Counted from the stretch's first letter, positions 44,300 through 54,196 are shown. The stretch is DNA of 64,000 nucleotides from Polyangiaceae bacterium (GCA_023150915.1 JAKLKA010000021.1:1-64000); one strand, 5' to 3'. Program-made: numbers and translations. The notes: generated by a model not told the origin, from the sequence alone.

Positions 44300-47200
44300 G
44301 CCGACCGCGAGGATAGGCTGGGTGCGCCCGAGGCTTCCACTTCCAGGGCCTGAAGCTCGCGCTCGCGCGCCAGATCCGCGGCAGACCGGGCGAAGCGCCG
44401 GCGCAACCAGGCCGAGAGGTCGTCCAGCAGCGAATACGCCACGGGGGTGGCGAGCAGGGTGAGCAACAGCGAGAGCACCTGCCCGCCCACGATCACCCCG
44501 GCCGTTGCCCGGTTCATCCCGGCGCCGATACCGGTCGAGAAGGCCAGCGGCAGCATGCCCGCCACGAACGCCAGGGTGGTCATCAAGATCGGGCGCAGGC
44601 GGTCGCGGTTGGCGACCAAGATGGCCTCGAGCCGCTCTTTGCCCGCCCGCCGCAGCTGGTTGGTGTGGTCGATCTGCAAGATCGAGTTCTTCTTCACCAC
44701 GCCGAACAGCACCAGAAGGCCCAGCATCGAGTAGATGTCGAGCGCCTGCTCGAAGAGCAGCAACGACACCAGCGCGAAGGGCAGCGTCAGCGGCAGCGCC
44801 AAGAGAATGGTGAGCGGGTGCAGCCAGGACTCGAACTGTGCCGCCAGCACCAGGTACATGAAGACGAACGAGAGCAGGAACGCCAGGGCGAAGCCCTGCC
44901 CGGTGCGGCGCATCTCGCGGGACTGACCCGCCGCCGAGGCCTTGTACTCGGGCGGCAGCTTCAGTGCGGCGATCTCTTTCTCGACCGCGGCCATCACCTC
45001 GCTCTGGGCGGCGCCCGGCGCCAGGTTGGCCAGGAACATGATCTGTCGCTTGCGCCCCAGGCGCGTGATGCTGGCGGGGCCCGCGCCGTCGCTGGCCTGG
45101 ACCACGTCGAGCACGGGCACGCTGCCCAGCTTGGCCGAGGGCACGCTGAGCTGCGACAGCCCTTCCAGGTCCGCGCGCTGGCCGGCAGCGCCGCGCAAGA
45201 ACACCGCGTACGTCTGGCCGTCCTCTTCGTAGCTCGAGACCTCGAGGCCCCCGACGAACAGCCGCAACGTGGCGGCCACGTCGGCCACGTTCACGCCCAG
45301 ATCGGCGGCCTTGCCGCGGTCGATGCCGAAGGCCAGCTCGGGCTTGCCAGAGACGTGCGTGCTCGACACGTCCACCGCTCCGGGGATCTGCTTCACCCGT
45401 TCCACCAGCTGGTTCGAGTACCGCTCGAGCTCGTTCAGGTCGGGCCCGCTGATCTCGTATTGGATGGCCGCCCAGGCTCCGCCGCCGGCGAACATCGGCA
45501 CCTCGGACACGTCGATCCGCAGCTCTTTCGGCTGGCGGGGGACGATCTCGCGCCGCGCCAGGGCCATCAGCTCGTCTTGGCTGGGCTTCCGGGACTCGGG
45601 GCTGGTGAGCTTCACGAACACCTTGGCCAGGTTCGGTGTGCGGTCGTTCGAATCGCCGATGGTCACCACCGTGCCGGTCACGTGGGGCAGCGCGCGAACG
45701 TCCCGGGCGATGCGCTCGGCGATCAGCGCCGTGGCCTCGAGGCTCTGACCTTCGGGGGCTCGCACGTTGATCTCGAACTGGGCGTCGTCGCTGCGAGGCA
45801 AGAAGCCCTTGGGCACCTTGGCGATCAGCGGAACGGTGGATGCCAGGGTGAGCACCGAGGCCACCACCACCACCCAGCGCCGACGCATCACCCAGGCCAA
45901 GAGGGCGACGTAGGCGCGCTCGATGGGGGCGTAGACGGCGTCGACCAGACGCTCGAGGGCGGGCCTGCCGTCGCCGCCCTCGGCGTGGGGCCGCGCCGCG
46001 CGCAGCCAGCGGGACGAGAGCATGGGGGTGAGGGTGAAGCTGACCAGCATGCTCACCAAGATCGAGAACGCCATGGTCATGCCGAAGCTCTTCAAGAAGC
46101 GCCCGACGATGCCGCTCATGAATGCCACGGGCAAGAACACGGCCACCAGCGAGAGCGTGGTGGCGAGCACCGCCAGCGCGATCTCTTTGGTGGCCACCAC
46201 CGCTGCCTGGACCGGCGAGAGCTGCTTCTCTTCGATGTGGCGGTGGATGTTCTCGAGCACCACGATGGCGTCGTCGATCACGATGCCCACCGCCAGCGCC
46301 AGCGCCAAGAGCGTGATGGTATCGAGAGAGAAGCCCTGCCACTGCATCAGCGCAAAGGTGCCCACGATCGACACCGGGATGGCCAGGGCCGCGATCACCG
46401 TGCTGCGCACGCTGCCCAAGAAGATCAGCACCACCGCGCCCGCGAACAGCGCACCCAAGACCAGGTGCTCTTTGACCGCGCCCACGCTGGCGCGGATGGT
46501 CGCGGTGTTGTCGCGAATCACCTCCAGCCGGTACCCAGCCGGCAGCGCCGGCTGGATCTCGGCCAGGCGCGCGTTCAGCTCGTCGACCATGGCCACGCTG
46601 TTCTCGCCCGACTGCTTGCGAATCGAGAGCACCACGGCGGGCGTGCCGTCACGCAGTGCCACGGTCTCGGCGCGCTCCGCGCCGTCTTCGACCTGGGCCA
46701 CGTCGCCCACCGTGACCCGCTGCCCGTTCTGATCGCGTAGCACCAGGTCGGCGATCTCGGCCGGGCTCTTCACCCGGCCGCGCACCCTGAGCACCTTCTG
46801 GTCCGGACCGGACTCGAGGCGACCGCCGGGCACGGTCAGGTTCGAGCCGCTGATCGCCCGCTGCACGTCGACGGCCGTGAGGCCATGGGCTCGCAGGCGC
46901 TCGGCGTCGAGCGCCACGTTGACCTGACGCTTGGTGCCGCCCAGCACGCTGACCTGCCCCACGCCCGTCACGCTCTCGATGCGCCGGCGCACGACCTTGT
47001 CTGCCACCTCGGTGATCTCTCCCAGCGGGGCGGCGGCGTTGACGGCGATGAACAGCACCGGCGTGGACTCGGCGTCGAACTTCATCACGGCTGGCGGCTC
47101 GACCCCGGCCGGCAAGGCCCCCATCGCAGCGTTGACCTTCTCTCGGACCTCTTGCGCGCCGACGTTCACGTCCTTCTCCAGCGCGAACTGCACCACCACC

Positions 47201-47472
47201 TGCGACACGCCCTCGCTCGAGACCGAGCGCAGCTCGTCGATGCCGCTGATGGTGTTCACCGCCTCTTCGATCTTGTCGCTGACCTCGGTCTCGATCTCCG
47301 TCGGCGAGGCACCGGGCAAGCGCGTGACCACCACCACCGTGGGGAAGTCGACCTTGGGGAAGCGGTCCACGCCCAGCTGGGCGTAGCCGGCAATGCCCAG
47401 CACCGTGATCACCAGCACGATCACCGTGGCGAACACCGGTCGCCGCACGCTGACGTTCGATAGCCACTGCAT
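44296..47472 (-). CDS. HAE-1 RND efflux pump permease
   Basis: This 1058-residue AcrB-type inner-membrane pump has twelve TM helices and two large periplasmic loops. The start is FATVIVLVITVLGIAGYAQL. TM4 has GIVIDDAIVVLENIHRH with the proton-relay Asp pair, and the second half ends in a matching TM cluster (VFMYLVLAAQFESW, GVVKKNSILQIDHTN). Length is normal for the family. It follows the fusion-protein gene by 10 nt and overlaps the histidine-kinase gene. The substrate is unknown but hydrophobic compounds are usual. Confidence 0.95.
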   Translation of the reverse strand: MQWLSNVSVRRPVFATVIVLVITVLGIAGYAQLGVDRFPKVDFPTVVVVTRLPGASPTEIETEVSDKIEEAVNTISGIDELRSVSSEGVSQVVVQFALEKDVNVGAQEVREKVNAAMGALPAGVEPPAVMKFDAESTPVLFIAVNAAAPLGEITEVADKVVRRRIESVTGVGQVSVLGGTKRQVNVALDAERLRAHGLTAVDVQRAISGSNLTVPGGRLESGPDQKVLRVRGRVKSPAEIADLVLRDQNGQRVTVGDVAQVEDGAERAETVALRDGTPAVVLSIRKQSGENSVAMVDELNARLAEIQPALPAGYRLEVIRDNTATIRASVGAVKEHLVLGALFAGAVVLIFLGSVRSTVIAALAIPVSIVGTFALMQWQGFSLDTITLLALALAVGIVIDDAIVVLENIHRHIEEKQLSPVQAAVVATKEIALAVLATTLSLVAVFLPVAFMSGIVGRFLKSFGMTMAFSILVSMLVSFTLTPMLSSRWLRAARPHAEGGDGRPALERLVDAVYAPIERAYVALLAWVMRRRWVVVVASVLTLASTVPLIAKVPKGFLPRSDDAQFEINVRAPEGQSLEATALIAERIARDVRALPHVTGTVVTIGDSNDRTPNLAKVFVKLTSPESRKPSQDELMALARREIVPRQPKELRIDVSEVPMFAGGGAWAAIQYEISGPDLNELERYSNQLVERVKQIPGAVDVSSTHVSGKPELAFGIDRGKAADLGVNVADVAATLRLFVGGLEVSSYEEDGQTYAVFLRGAAGQRADLEGLSQLSVPSAKLGSVPVLDVVQASDGAGPASITRLGRKRQIMFLANLAPGAAQSEVMAAVEKEIAALKLPPEYKASAAGQSREMRRTGQGFALAFLLSFVFMYLVLAAQFESWLHPLTILLALPLTLPFALVSLLLFEQALDIYSMLGLLVLFGVVKKNSILQIDHTNQLRRAGKERLEAILVANRDRLRPILMTTLAFVAGMLPLAFSTGIGAGMNRATAGVIVGGQVLSLLLTLLATPVAYSLLDDLSAWLRRRFARSAADLARERELQALEVEASGAPSLSSRSA

Positions 47473-47482
47473 CGCTGCCTCC

Positions 47483-48547
47483 TCACTTCACCCGGGTGCC
47501 GTCGGCCAGCGCGCCCGTGGGCTGCGCCACCACGCGCTCACCCGGCTCGAGGCCCTTGATCACGGCCACCCGGTCGGCGCTCTCTTCGCCCAGCTGGACC
47601 ACGCGCTCGTGCACCACACCGTCGACCACCAGAAAGACGCGCGGGCTTTCGCTCTTGCCCGTGACCGCCGACCTGGGTATGGCCGCGGCGCGCACCTCGC
47701 CCACCGGCAAGCGCGCGGTGGCAAACATGCCCGGCAAGAGCCGCGGGTCGTCGCTCTCGACCAGCGCCTCGATGGTCAGGTTGCGGCTTCGAGGGTCCAG
47801 CACCGGGCCCACGTATCGAATCCGGGCGCGGAAGCGCTGCCCCGGAAGTGGGGCCACGCTGAACGCGATCTCTCGATCACGCGCCACCTTGGCCACCGCT
47901 GCTTCGGGCACCGAGAGCTCGACCCTCAGCGGGTCGCGCTCTACCAGCACCACCACCGGCCTGCCCGGCGCCACGAAGTCGCCCTTCGAGACGGATCGCT
48001 CTACCACCACCCCGCTGAAGGGCGCGACGATTCGGCCGTCGCTGACCTGCTTGCCGGCGCGTGCCGCTCGCGCCGCCGCCGCCCGCGTCGACGCCACGCT
48101 GGCGTCGCACGCCGCCTGCTGGCGATCGTGCTCCGAGCGGCTGATCACCCTCTGGGCCAAGAGCTTCTCCGAGCGCTGGCACTCGAGCCGTGCGTGCTGT
48201 TCTTGCGTTCGCGCCGCGGCCAGCGCGGCGCTTGCTTCGGCGGCACCCAGGGCGCTGTCGCGCGTATCGAGCCGCACCAAGAGCTCGCCCTTCTTCACCA
48301 CCTGCCCGCGCTCGACGCGGGCCTCGAGCACCTTGCCGGCAGTGTCCGCGGCGACCTCGGCACGCTGGTGCGCGACCACCGATCCGCTGAGCAGGGTGGT
48401 CTTCGGGAAGAGTTGCTCGGTGACCTCGACGGTGGTGACGGCCACGGGCTCGGCGCTGGGGGCGGGCGACGGGGCAGCCTCGGCCCGGGCGCAGGCCACG
48501 GCGCCGGCGAGCGCCACGATCGAAACCAGGTGTCCGGGGGTCTGCAT
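47483..48547 (-). CDS. RND efflux membrane-fusion protein (periplasmic adaptor)
   Basis: The 354-residue protein starts at ATG 48547 with a lipoprotein-type signal (LAGAVAC). It shows the adaptor plan: lipoyl half (VVAHQRAEVAADTAGKVLEA), a helical hairpin rich in Ala/Arg/Glu (about 100-165), second lipoyl half (GRIVAPFSGVVVERSVSKGD), then a beta-barrel and membrane-proximal domain. It bridges the pump and TolC. It is the first gene of the minus-strand operon, in divergent arrangement to the TolC gene. Confidence 0.92.
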   Translation of the reverse strand: MQTPGHLVSIVALAGAVACARAEAAPSPAPSAEPVAVTTVEVTEQLFPKTTLLSGSVVAHQRAEVAADTAGKVLEARVERGQVVKKGELLVRLDTRDSALGAAEASAALAAARTQEQHARLECQRSEKLLAQRVISRSEHDRQQAACDASVASTRAAAARAARAGKQVSDGRIVAPFSGVVVERSVSKGDFVAPGRPVVVLVERDPLRVELSVPEAAVAKVARDREIAFSVAPLPGQRFRARIRYVGPVLDPRSRNLTIEALVESDDPRLLPGMFATARLPVGEVRAAAIPRSAVTGKSESPRVFLVVDGVVHERVVQLGEESADRVAVIKGLEPGERVVAQPTGALADGTRVK

Positions 48548-48601
48548 GCCGTGGCCCACTGCATGCCCCGCGCCAGGGCGTTCGCGCGGAATTCTGCGGG
48601 C

Positions 48602-48659
48602 TGTCCGCCCGCGTGGCAGGACGGGTGTCCGGCGGCCGGACAGGTGTCCGGGTTGTCCG
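48602..48659. promoter_or_regulatory. cluster of TGTCCG half-sites in the divergent efflux promoter
   Basis: TGTCCG occurs at 48602, 48626, 48645 and 48654, with its inverse CGGACA at 48637. Positions 48626-48642 form a perfect 7-bp palindrome TGTCCGG-CGG-CCGGACA. Another TGTCCG lies at 48531 in the adaptor gene start. Such a cluster between two operons suggests binding sites for a regulator, possibly the NtrC-like protein encoded at 50138. Confidence 0.55.
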
Positions 48660-48722
48660 CGGATCCAGGGCGCGCACTCCGAGGAAATCGCCTGGCACGG
48701 CGCGTGAAGGGGTCCGCCAGCG

Positions 48723-50141
48723 ATGAAGCCCAATTGCCTCCTTCTCGTCGGGCTCGTGGCTCTGCCCTCGGTCGCGCAGGCCGAGTCGAGCTTCGAACAC
48801 GACCTGGCCCGCGAGGTCGCCGTGCCCGGCGGGCTCACCGCGCGCCAGGTCACGAGTCGCGCCTCCAGCGCCAGCCACACCGTGAGCGCGCGTCGCGCCG
48901 AGGTCGAGGCCGCCGCGGCCGGCGTCGATCGCGCGCTGAGCGCGTACCTGCCGCGCGTCACCCTATCGGGACGGTACGCGCGGCTCTCGGATCCTGGAAC
49001 CTCGGAGGCCAGCAACATCGTGGTCGCCCCGGGCTCGCCGGCGGGGCCGTTGCCACCCGGCGCGCCGCTGGTGAACGCGCCGCTGAGCTTCCCGGTGCTC
49101 AGGAATCAGTGGTCGTTCCAGGCCAGCCTGGGCGTTCCGCTCTCGGACTACGTCACACGCTTCGGCGACCTCCACACGGGTGCGCGCCTGGGTCGAGAGG
49201 CCAGCGAGCACGGCCTTGCCGCCAGCGAGCGGGCCGCGCGCGCCGAGGCCGCCATCGCGTACTTCACCTGGGTGCGCGCCAGGCTCTCGGTTCTGGTCGC
49301 TGGCCGGGCCCTGGATCAGGCGCGGGCGCACCTGGCCGACGCGAAGGTCGCCGAAGAGGTCGGCTCGGTCTCTCACGCGGACGTGTGGCGCGTGAAGTCG
49401 CAGGTGGCCCGAGCCGAGCTGCTGGTTGCCAGCACCAAGAGCCTGAGCCGGGTGGCCGAAGAGCAGCTCCGGCTTCTGTTGGGGGATCCCCCCGACACCC
49501 GCTATCGCATCGGCGACGACCCCCGCGCGCTCCCCGTACCCATCGCGAGCGCCAGCAAGGCAGCGCTCTTTGGCCGCGCCCTGGCACGCCGGCCCGAGCT
49601 CGCGGGGCTCCGAGCCGCGGCCACCGCCAAGCGCAGCGCGGCCCGGGCTGAACGGGCGGCGTACTTGCCGCGGATCGACGGCTTCGCGAATTACTACTAC
49701 CAGAACCCGAGCAGCCGAGCCTTCCCCCAGCGCGATCGCTTCCAGTCGAGCTGGGACGCAGGGCTCGTGGCCACCTGGGTGGTGAGCGACATCCCCGGTG
49801 CGCGCGCCGCAGCGCAGGGCGAAGAGGCGAGCGCGCGGGCCCTGGACGCCGAGCGCGCCGCGCTCGAAGACCGCGTGCGCCTCGAGGTGACCCGGGCCCG
49901 GCAAGACGCGCTCGCGGCCGACGCTGCCCTCGCCACCACGGCCGAAGGGCTGGCCGCGGCCGAAGAGGCCCACCGCGCTCGCCGCGCCGCGTTCCAGAGC
50001 GGTAAGGCCACCAGCACCGAGCTTCTCGACGCATATACGGATCTGACTCGAGCCCGCTTCGAGTCACTGGGCGCGCGCATCGACGCCCGCATCGCCCGTG
50101 TCCGGCTGGCCTTCGCGCTGGGCGACGATCTGGACCGGTGA
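48723..50141 (+). CDS. TolC-family outer-membrane efflux protein
   Basis: This 472-residue protein has a signal peptide (LLLVGLVALPSVAQAESS) and the two-fold helical-barrel pattern of TolC-like proteins: long Ala/Arg/Glu coiled segments (about 45-75, 150-240, 290-330, 360-470) and two short beta-barrel insertions (about 80-140 and 310-360, FANYYYQNPSS). It provides the outer channel for the divergent MFP-RND pair. The response-regulator gene overlaps its stop (GTGA). Confidence 0.9.
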   Translation: MKPNCLLLVGLVALPSVAQAESSFEHDLAREVAVPGGLTARQVTSRASSASHTVSARRAEVEAAAAGVDRALSAYLPRVTLSGRYARLSDPGTSEASNIVVAPGSPAGPLPPGAPLVNAPLSFPVLRNQWSFQASLGVPLSDYVTRFGDLHTGARLGREASEHGLAASERAARAEAAIAYFTWVRARLSVLVAGRALDQARAHLADAKVAEEVGSVSHADVWRVKSQVARAELLVASTKSLSRVAEEQLRLLLGDPPDTRYRIGDDPRALPVPIASASKAALFGRALARRPELAGLRAAATAKRSAARAERAAYLPRIDGFANYYYQNPSSRAFPQRDRFQSSWDAGLVATWVVSDIPGARAAAQGEEASARALDAERAALEDRVRLEVTRARQDALAADAALATTAEGLAAAEEAHRARRAAFQSGKATSTELLDAYTDLTRARFESLGARIDARIARVRLAFALGDDLDR

Positions 50142-51556
50142 GCGTCATGGTAGAAGCGCAGGGGATGAAGGTTCTCGTCGTCGACGACCAAGAGCCGGTC
50201 CGCCTGGCGCTGTCGATGCTGTTCGAGCTCCACGGCCTGGGCGTGATCACCGCAGCCACCACCGCAGACGCCCTCTGCGCCGTGCGCGAAGCCGACGTGG
50301 GCGTGGTGGTCCAGGACATGAACTTCTCGCACAACACCACCAGCGGCGACGAAGGCATCGCGCTGTTCCGTGAGATCCACGCCCTCGACCCGGATCTACC
50401 GGTGGTGCTCATGACGGCGTGGTCGTCCCTCGAGACTGCGGTGGCGCTGGTGCGCGAGGGCGCCGCCGACTATGTGGCCAAGCCCTGGGACGACACCAAG
50501 CTGCTGGTGACCGTGCAGAACCTCTTGGGCTTGCGCGCCGCGCGGGACGAAAACGCCCGCCTGCGCCGTCAGGCCGCTCGCCAGCGCAGCGAGCTTTCGG
50601 CGCGCTTCGATCTGTGCGGCCTGGTGTATGCCAGCGCCGCGATGCACGCCGTGGTCTCGCTGGCCACGCAGGTCGCCCGCGCCGACGTGCCGGTGTTGAT
50701 CACCGGGCCGAATGGCTGCGGCAAAGAGAAGCTGGCCGAGATCGTCCACGCCAACTCGGGGCGCAAGGGCAAGCCCCTGATCAAGGTCAACGCCGGGGCC
50801 ATTGCCGAGAACCTGATCGAGGCCGAGCTGTTCGGCGCCGAGGCGGGCGCCTTCACCGGTGCCACCCGGGCGCGCGCCGGCTTCTTCGAGGCGGCCCACG
50901 GCGGCACCTTGTTCTTGGACGAGATCGCCACCCTGGCGCCCCACAGCCAGACCAAGCTCTTGCGCGTGCTGCAGAACGGCGAGATCCAGCGAGTGGGCAG
51001 CAGCTCGCCGCGAACGGTGGACGTGCGCGTGGTGAGCGCCACCAACGCCAACATTGCCCAGGCCATCGCGGCGGGCGCGTTCCGCGAAGACCTCTACTTC
51101 CGACTGAACGTGGTCGAGCTTCGAGTGCCGCCGCTCAGCGAGCGCAGCGAAGACCTTCTCCCTTTGGCCGAGCACTTCGTGCGCCTGCATCACGGCTCGG
51201 CCTTGCCGCTCTCGGGGGACGCCGTGGGCGCCATGGAGGCCCACGACTTCCCCGGGAACGTGCGCGAGTTGGAGAACCGCGTGAAGCGCGCGCTCTTGGT
51301 CGGCAATGGCTCGGCAATCACCGCCGCGGATCTCGATCTTGCGTCGCGCCCGGGCGACCCGCGCCCGGCCCCCGCGGGCCCCGGGGCTCCGCCCGATCCG
51401 CTCGCCGACGCCGAGCGCCGGGTGATCGAGAGCGCGCTCTCGGAGGCCAAGGGGGTGGTGAGCAAGGCAGCCGCCGAGCTGGGCCTGAGCCGGCAGGCGC
51501 TCTATCGCCGCATGGAACGGCTGGGCATCGAGCTCGAGCGGAGGATGAAGGGGTAG
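50138..51556 (+). CDS. NtrC-family sigma54-dependent response regulator
   Basis: The 472-residue regulator begins at GTG 50138 overlapping the TolC stop; ATG 50147 or 50165 is also possible. It has a receiver domain (about 10-130; [14 protein letters not shown], phospho-Asp in [15 protein letters not shown], Lys in VAKPWDD). The AAA+ domain (about 165-400) has [10 protein letters not shown] as Walker A, GAFTGA for sigma54 contact and [10 protein letters not shown] as Walker B. A Fis-type HTH ends the protein ([16 protein letters not shown]). It is the likely partner of the histidine kinase encoded at 43139. Confidence 0.93.
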   Translation: MSVMVEAQGMKVLVVDDQEPVRLALSMLFELHGLGVITAATTADALCAVREADVGVVVQDMNFSHNTTSGDEGIALFREIHALDPDLPVVLMTAWSSLETAVALVREGAADYVAKPWDDTKLLVTVQNLLGLRAARDENARLRRQAARQRSELSARFDLCGLVYASAAMHAVVSLATQVARADVPVLITGPNGCGKEKLAEIVHANSGRKGKPLIKVNAGAIAENLIEAELFGAEAGAFTGATRARAGFFEAAHGGTLFLDEIATLAPHSQTKLLRVLQNGEIQRVGSSSPRTVDVRVVSATNANIAQAIAAGAFREDLYFRLNVVELRVPPLSERSEDLLPLAEHFVRLHHGSALPLSGDAVGAMEAHDFPGNVRELENRVKRALLVGNGSAITAADLDLASRPGDPRPAPAGPGAPPDPLADAERRVIESALSEAKGVVSKAAAELGLSRQALYRRMERLGIELERRMKG

Positions 51557-52708
51557 CTAACCCTTGCGCAGTCGATCCACCGCCGCGACGAATCGCACGA
51601 TCTCTTCATCCGTGTTGTAGAAGTGCGGGCTGGCCCGGATGCCGCAACGCGGGCGGTAGTCGTGCAGCAGGTCCTGGGCGAGCAGCGCCTTGCTGACCGC
51701 GTCGGCACGGTCGAAGTCGAAGCAGATGGTGCCGCCGCGCTCGTCGTCTTTCTCGGGCGTGTTCACCTTGAAGCCGCGCTCGCGCACCAGGTCGCGTAGC
51801 AGCGCGGTCTGCCGCAGCGACTTCCGGCGAATGCTCTCGACGCCGGCCTCGTTCACCAGCTCCCAGCCCGCTTTGGCGCTGTACAGCGCGGGGATGGCCG
51901 GCGTGCCGCCGAGCAGCCGCCAGCGGCTGTCGGCGTAAGCGATGGGTCCCGGCTCGAAGGCGAAGGGGCGAGCGTGGCCGAACCAGCCGGTGCTGGCGGG
52001 CCGCAGCGTCTCGCGCAGCCTGGGGCTCACGTACCAGTAAGCGCAGCCGGGGCCGCCGCAGGCCCATTTCACGCTGCCGCCACACGCCATGTCCACGTCC
52101 CAGTCGTGCAGCGCCAGGGGGATGGTGCCGGCGCTCTGATAGGTGTCGAGCACCACCAGCGCGCCGACCGCGTGCGCCTTCTTCACGATCGCGCGGACGT
52201 CTTTCACGCCGCTCGACCGGAACATCACGTGGCTGACCGGCACCAGCAGCGTGCGCTCGTCGATGGCCGCGAGAAGCTCGTCCATGGGGGCGTGAATGCC
52301 GTCGCTCTTCACCACCACCACGTCGGCGCCCCGGCGGCGCTGTTCTTGCCAGACATAGTCCACGGTAGAGAAGTTCATGTCCGTGTAGACGACCTTGTTG
52401 CGCGGCGCGGTGAAGTCGAAGCACGACGCGATCATCGCCTGCACGGTCGACACGTTCTGGTTGATGGCCACGCTGCCGGCAGGCACCCCCAAGACCTTCG
52501 CGATCAGGTCGCCCACCGCCTCGACCATCGGCAGCCAATGCCTGCTCCAGGCCTCGATCGAGTCGTCTTCCCACTGATCCAAGAACGCGCCCACGTGCTC
52601 GCGCGCGCGGCGGGGCATCGCGCCCAGCGAGTGACTGATCAGGTGCGTCTTCTTGGCGAGGGTCGGAAACTCGCTGCGGTACGAGAGCAGGCGCGCTTCA
52701 TCGGACAT
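51557..52708 (-). CDS. class V aminotransferase / kynureninase-like PLP enzyme
   Basis: This 383-residue fold-type I PLP enzyme has ISHSLGAMPRRAREH at the start, VVLDTYQSAGTIPLALHDWDVDM (the Asp pairs with the PLP ring) and GGSVKWACGGPGCAYWYV with the PLP lysine, as in kynureninase-type enzymes. The gene for a GCS2-type glutamate-cysteine ligase lies 21 nt upstream on the same strand, which recalls EgtA/EgtE gene sets of ergothioneine synthesis. Other ergothioneine genes are not in the window, so a simple kynureninase-like or beta-lyase role is also possible. Confidence 0.8.
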   Translation of the reverse strand: MSDEARLLSYRSEFPTLAKKTHLISHSLGAMPRRAREHVGAFLDQWEDDSIEAWSRHWLPMVEAVGDLIAKVLGVPAGSVAINQNVSTVQAMIASCFDFTAPRNKVVYTDMNFSTVDYVWQEQRRRGADVVVVKSDGIHAPMDELLAAIDERTLLVPVSHVMFRSSGVKDVRAIVKKAHAVGALVVLDTYQSAGTIPLALHDWDVDMACGGSVKWACGGPGCAYWYVSPRLRETLRPASTGWFGHARPFAFEPGPIAYADSRWRLLGGTPAIPALYSAKAGWELVNEAGVESIRRKSLRQTALLRDLVRERGFKVNTPEKDDERGGTICFDFDRADAVSKALLAQDLLHDYRPRCGIRASPHFYNTDEEIVRFVAAVDRLRKG

Positions 52709-52729
52709 GGCGGGCGCGAGTGTAACGCC

Positions 52730-54097
52730 TCACGCCCGGCAACGCGCCAGGATCTCGGCCACCGCCGGCGTGCCCGACAGGCCGTCGACCCGCGCGTCGG
52801 CGGGGCAGCGCCCGGCTTCGACCAGGCGCCCCAGCTTCTCCAGGTGCACGCTCTCGTCTTTGCCCTTCGCGCTGAGCCGCGCTCGCGCCACCAGCCCTGA
52901 ACGGGCAATGTCCAAGAGCTCGACCGCCAGATCGCGCGCCCGCCGCCCGCCGATGCTCGCCTCGAGGCCGGCGCGCACCAGCTCGGGGCGCGCCGCGTCG
53001 ACAGAGGCAAAGTCGAAAGTGTCGGCGAAGGCGCCGGTGCGAGCCAGCGCGGCGTCGTCGTAGAGCAGGCCGGTGTAGAGGGCGGGCACCGAACAGGCCA
53101 GCTCGGTGGGCAGCGAGTCGCAGGGCCGCACCTCGAAGGTGCTCTTGATGCGCGCCTCGGGGAAGAGCGTGTTCACGTGCAGCTTCCAGTCGGCGAAGGT
53201 GGCGTGGTGGCCCTCGAACCCGTTCTGCATGAAGTCGCGGAAGGTCTGACCGGTGTTGGCCACGACCTGGCCGCTGCGCTTGAACAGGAACATGCCGGCG
53301 TCCAGCGCCCACTCGACGTAGTCGCGATAGCGCAGGTCGCGCTTCTTCCACAGCGCCGGGATCAGCCCCGAACGGCTGGGGTCCATGTTCAGCCACACCT
53401 GGCCGCGCACGCTCTTCGTGCCGGCCGGCCGCCCCTCTTTGAACGGCGAGTTGGCGGTCATGGCGTTGATCAGCGGTGCCAGCACCAGGCACACGCGCAG
53501 CTTCTCCATGGCGTCCGCCTCGCTGCAGAAGTCGAGGTTGGCCTGCACGGTGGCGGTGCGGCGCATCATGTCGTGCGCGCCAGAGCCCTTCGTGGGTAGA
53601 TAGCGCTGCATGATGGCGTAGCGCTGCTTCGGCACCCACTGCAGATCTGCTTGGCGCGCCAGCGGGTGGAAGCCCACGCCCAGCCAGATCAGACCCATCT
53701 CGGCGCTGATGCTCTCGAGCTCGGCCATGTGACCGTAGAGCTCGCTGCAGATCTGGTGGATGTCTTCGCTGGGCGCGCCGGACAGCTCGAGCTGCGCGCC
53801 GGGTTCGAGCGTGATCGACCCGAGACCGCGCACCAGCGAGATCACCGGGCCGCCCTCGGTCTCGCTCTGGGGGGCCCAACCGTGGCGATCGGCCAGCGCC
53901 TGCAGCACCCGCAGCACGCCGTGCTCCCCGTCGTAGCCCAGCGGTGCGCCGTCCGTGGCGCGGACGCCGAACTTCTCGACCTCGATACCGATGCGATAGG
54001 CCGCCTTGGGCTTCTCGACCGAGCGGAAGACCTCTTCGAGCTGGTCGAGATCGCGGATCGGCTGCGCGGCGCTGGTGTCGTGGTCGCTCTGCCCCAT
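52730..54097 (-). CDS. gshA: glutamate-cysteine ligase (GCS2 type)
   Basis: This 455-residue enzyme makes gamma-glutamylcysteine from Glu, Cys and ATP, the first step of glutathione synthesis (or of ergothioneine synthesis when called EgtA). It shows RIGIEVEKFGV near the start, ITLEPGAQLELSGAP (metal/substrate acids), and TATVQANLDF. It ends with FEVRPCDSLPT. This is the plant/alphaproteobacterial type rather than the enterobacterial GshA fold group. The PLP enzyme gene follows by 21 nt. Confidence 0.93.
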   Translation of the reverse strand: MGQSDHDTSAAQPIRDLDQLEEVFRSVEKPKAAYRIGIEVEKFGVRATDGAPLGYDGEHGVLRVLQALADRHGWAPQSETEGGPVISLVRGLGSITLEPGAQLELSGAPSEDIHQICSELYGHMAELESISAEMGLIWLGVGFHPLARQADLQWVPKQRYAIMQRYLPTKGSGAHDMMRRTATVQANLDFCSEADAMEKLRVCLVLAPLINAMTANSPFKEGRPAGTKSVRGQVWLNMDPSRSGLIPALWKKRDLRYRDYVEWALDAGMFLFKRSGQVVANTGQTFRDFMQNGFEGHHATFADWKLHVNTLFPEARIKSTFEVRPCDSLPTELACSVPALYTGLLYDDAALARTGAFADTFDFASVDAARPELVRAGLEASIGGRRARDLAVELLDIARSGLVARARLSAKGKDESVHLEKLGRLVEAGRCPADARVDGLSGTPAVAEILARCRA

Positions 54098-54196
54098 GGC
54101 TGGTTTACGGCCTTATCGCACGGCGAGTATCACACCGGCCCCGCGCCGGCGAGACGGGCATGTAAGACGGACCCGCGGCAAAAGCCAGGGCCCCAC

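Noticed and set aside
44665-46740. 691-codon plus-strand frame opposite the RND pump
   Set aside because: Antisense to a well-supported RND gene; composition rich in His, Gln, Asp and Arg without any domain.
48693-48710. sigma54 promoter for TolC starting TGGCAC
   Set aside because: The -12 half lacks the required GC (GTGAA in place of TTGCA), so it is too weak to annotate although an NtrC-type regulator is nearby.
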